A DNA stretch of 64,000 bases from Blepharisma japonicum. Taxonomy: Eukaryota > Ciliophora > Heterotrichea > Heterotrichida > Blepharismidae. Shown here in pieces: positions 63,047-64,000 of this stretch; the first letter of the stretch is position 1, and every line of letters begins with the position of its first letter. The position numbers and the translations under genes were made by a program. The stretch lies in contig CATKHK010000074.1 in NCBI GenBank assembly GCA_949751835.1, positions 124,001-188,000 on the forward strand, read 5' to 3'. The notes under the pieces are model-generated. The model made no database searches, was not told where the DNA came from, and was given only the letters and a program-made list of their open reading frames with translations.

Positions 63047-64000
63047 TTAACTATCCGAAGGATTTGGCGATAATTTCCCACCAAGCAAGCTTCCAAGAAT
63101 ATCTTCATTGAGTGACAGCCTCTTAGGGCTCCTGTCTCCTGGCTTTTTATTTTTTTCTTTCAACTTGGATTTTAGCGGATCAAAGACACTGAGTGGCTTT
63201 GACTCAATTGATTTCCCCTTTCTAAGAAATGGAAACGGAGAAATGTTCTTCTTGGGCTCTTCATCAAATCTTGTTTTAAAAATATGATTAGGGCTTGGAG
63301 ACGTCGATTTCATTAATTTTAAAACAGCATTTCTCGTGTTTATTTTGTTTTCTACTGTTTCTTCTTTGGAATCTTGGCCTTTTCTTCCATGGGATTCAGC
63401 TGAAATTTTTGTCTTGACTATTGGTTGCTTCGTGACCACCTTGACCTTATTTCCTGGAAGGGGTGTCAATTTACCATCACTAATTAGTGTGCTCAGGCTA
63501 ATATTATTCGGATCTTCACGCTTAAGCATTATAGAATCCATTAAGTTAGGCTCTGTCCGTGAATGTGAATGAGGATGTACGTTTCCCATTTCTCTCCATT
63601 GTTGTATAATTGTTTCAATTACACCAATGATTTCATCATTTTTAGAATCTTCATTGACAACATTTAAATTTATACAAAGCTTTTTAATTTCAGCCCCTAA
63701 ACCTTCTTCTAAGTTTTCAATTTCCGTTTGACATTCTGTCTCATCCCATTCCAAACCTTTACTTGCGATTTCCAAAGTGTCAGTTTGTATATCGTTGCTT
63801 TCTATTATTTCTGTTTGAGTTTCTTGAGCACTAATAAAGTAATTCATCTCTGTTTGCGATTCTGTAGATATATTCTGTGCTGGAGTTTTGGCTGGAAAGA
63901 AGCTTTGACATTTTTGAGTTTGGACTGATAGTGATATTTTTGGTTTTTCTAAAGAAGTGAGAGATGGGCTTATAGTTGTTTTATTTAAAGCGGCTGGAAT
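63047..64000 (-). CDS. hypothetical protein, partial (N terminus beyond window)
   Basis: The frame is open from the right edge to TAA at 63047-63049, 317 residues. Internal QTE/QTD repeats (ETQTEIIE, ESQTEMNY, DIQTDTLE, ECQTEIEN) are typical of low-complexity scaffold proteins. After this a mixed helical region (LGAEIKKLCINLNVV), then Ser/Pro/Lys-rich, with SPSPNH and SPFPFLRKG. No family recognised. The Met at 63847 is an internal Met, not the likely start. Confidence 0.6.
   Translation of the reverse strand: MPAALNKTTISPSLTSLEKPKISLSVQTQKCQSFFPAKTPAQNISTESQTEMNYFISAQETQTEIIESNDIQTDTLEIASKGLEWDETECQTEIENLEEGLGAEIKKLCINLNVVNEDSKNDEIIGVIETIIQQWREMGNVHPHSHSRTEPNLMDSIMLKREDPNNISLSTLISDGKLTPLPGNKVKVVTKQPIVKTKISAESHGRKGQDSKEETVENKINTRNAVLKLMKSTSPSPNHIFKTRFDEEPKKNISPFPFLRKGKSIESKPLSVFDPLKSKLKEKNKKPGDRSPKRLSLNEDILGSLLGGKLSPNPSDS

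Noticed and set aside
1-64000. TAG read as glutamine (NCBI table 15)
   Set aside because: TAG ends several conserved proteins at the family's usual C terminus; only two doubtful ORFs have an internal TAG.
1-64000. tRNA, rRNA, CRISPR, telomeric repeats or transposase
   Set aside because: Scanned by eye for T-loop patterns, direct repeats with spacers, C4A-type telomere runs and transposase motifs; none found. A covariance-model search would be needed to exclude small RNAs.

Overview
This window looks like a gene-dense macronuclear chromosome segment from a heterotrich ciliate close to Blepharisma. Two things in the sequence show this. First, many long conserved proteins read straight through in-frame TGA, and TGA falls where the family has tryptophan (CDPK kinase subdomain IX, the DHHC-CxW motif, METTL17), while TAA and TAG end genes; TGG is also used for Trp. 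Second, the only introns are 15-16 nt GT...AG introns. The DNA is AT-rich, spacers are short and AT-richest, and genes lie on both strands without operon logic. No tRNA, rRNA, CRISPR, telomere repeat or transposon was seen.

Layout. 1-7.6 kb: DENN-domain protein (3' part off the window), an unknown protein, a ubiquitin protease, the mitochondrial calcium uniporter MCU and ornithine aminotransferase. 8-13.3 kb: eIF5B, a CFAP97-like protein, an MFS transporter with three tiny introns and a small hypothetical. 13.9-18.3 kb: DHHC palmitoyltransferase, an NRF-6/acyltransferase-3 membrane protein and an FHA protein, the last two separated by a reciprocally decayed duplication. 18.4-23 kb: a GPCR-PIP kinase fusion, RNase H2 subunit C and a CDPK. 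23-30.6 kb: a jelly-roll/coiled-coil protein, a short protein with a REDIC1-like N terminus, an FHA-RINGv-FHA protein, GDP-mannose pyrophosphorylase and a kinesin. 30.7-36.4 kb: three small paralogous one-helix proteins with an SPNS motif, a hypothetical, a RING-like relic, a membrane pepsin-like protein and an ORF with one in-frame TAG. 36.7-44.6 kb: coiled-coil proteins, UNC119, an SNF1/AMPK-like kinase whose ATG is split by an intron, WDR54 and METTL17. 44.9-50.5 kb: second DHHC enzyme, a PB1-FW-UBA protein, a MAP10-like protein, a divergent ARF-like GTPase and decayed copies of these genes. 50.5-55.6 kb: a 2,003-bp tandem duplication of an MFS gene plus the 5' end of a mitochondrial DnaJ gene, then RPS19. 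55.7-64 kb: small hypotheticals, an ankyrin protein, a Tctex1 light chain, a third DHHC enzyme, a nucleotide-sugar transporter and a partial unknown gene.

Shared themes. Many products fit cilium and cortex biology (kinesin, Tctex1, UNC119, WDR54, CFAP97-like, MAP10-like), lipid-anchor and phosphoinositide signalling (three DHHC enzymes, GPCR-PIPK, MGCS-type CDPK) and mitochondria (MCU, OAT, METTL17, DnaJ). The most striking unexplained structure is repeated local duplication followed by decay of one gene in each copied block, and a family of small SPNS-motif membrane proteins, one of which shares an 18-nt upstream element with a neighbouring ORF.
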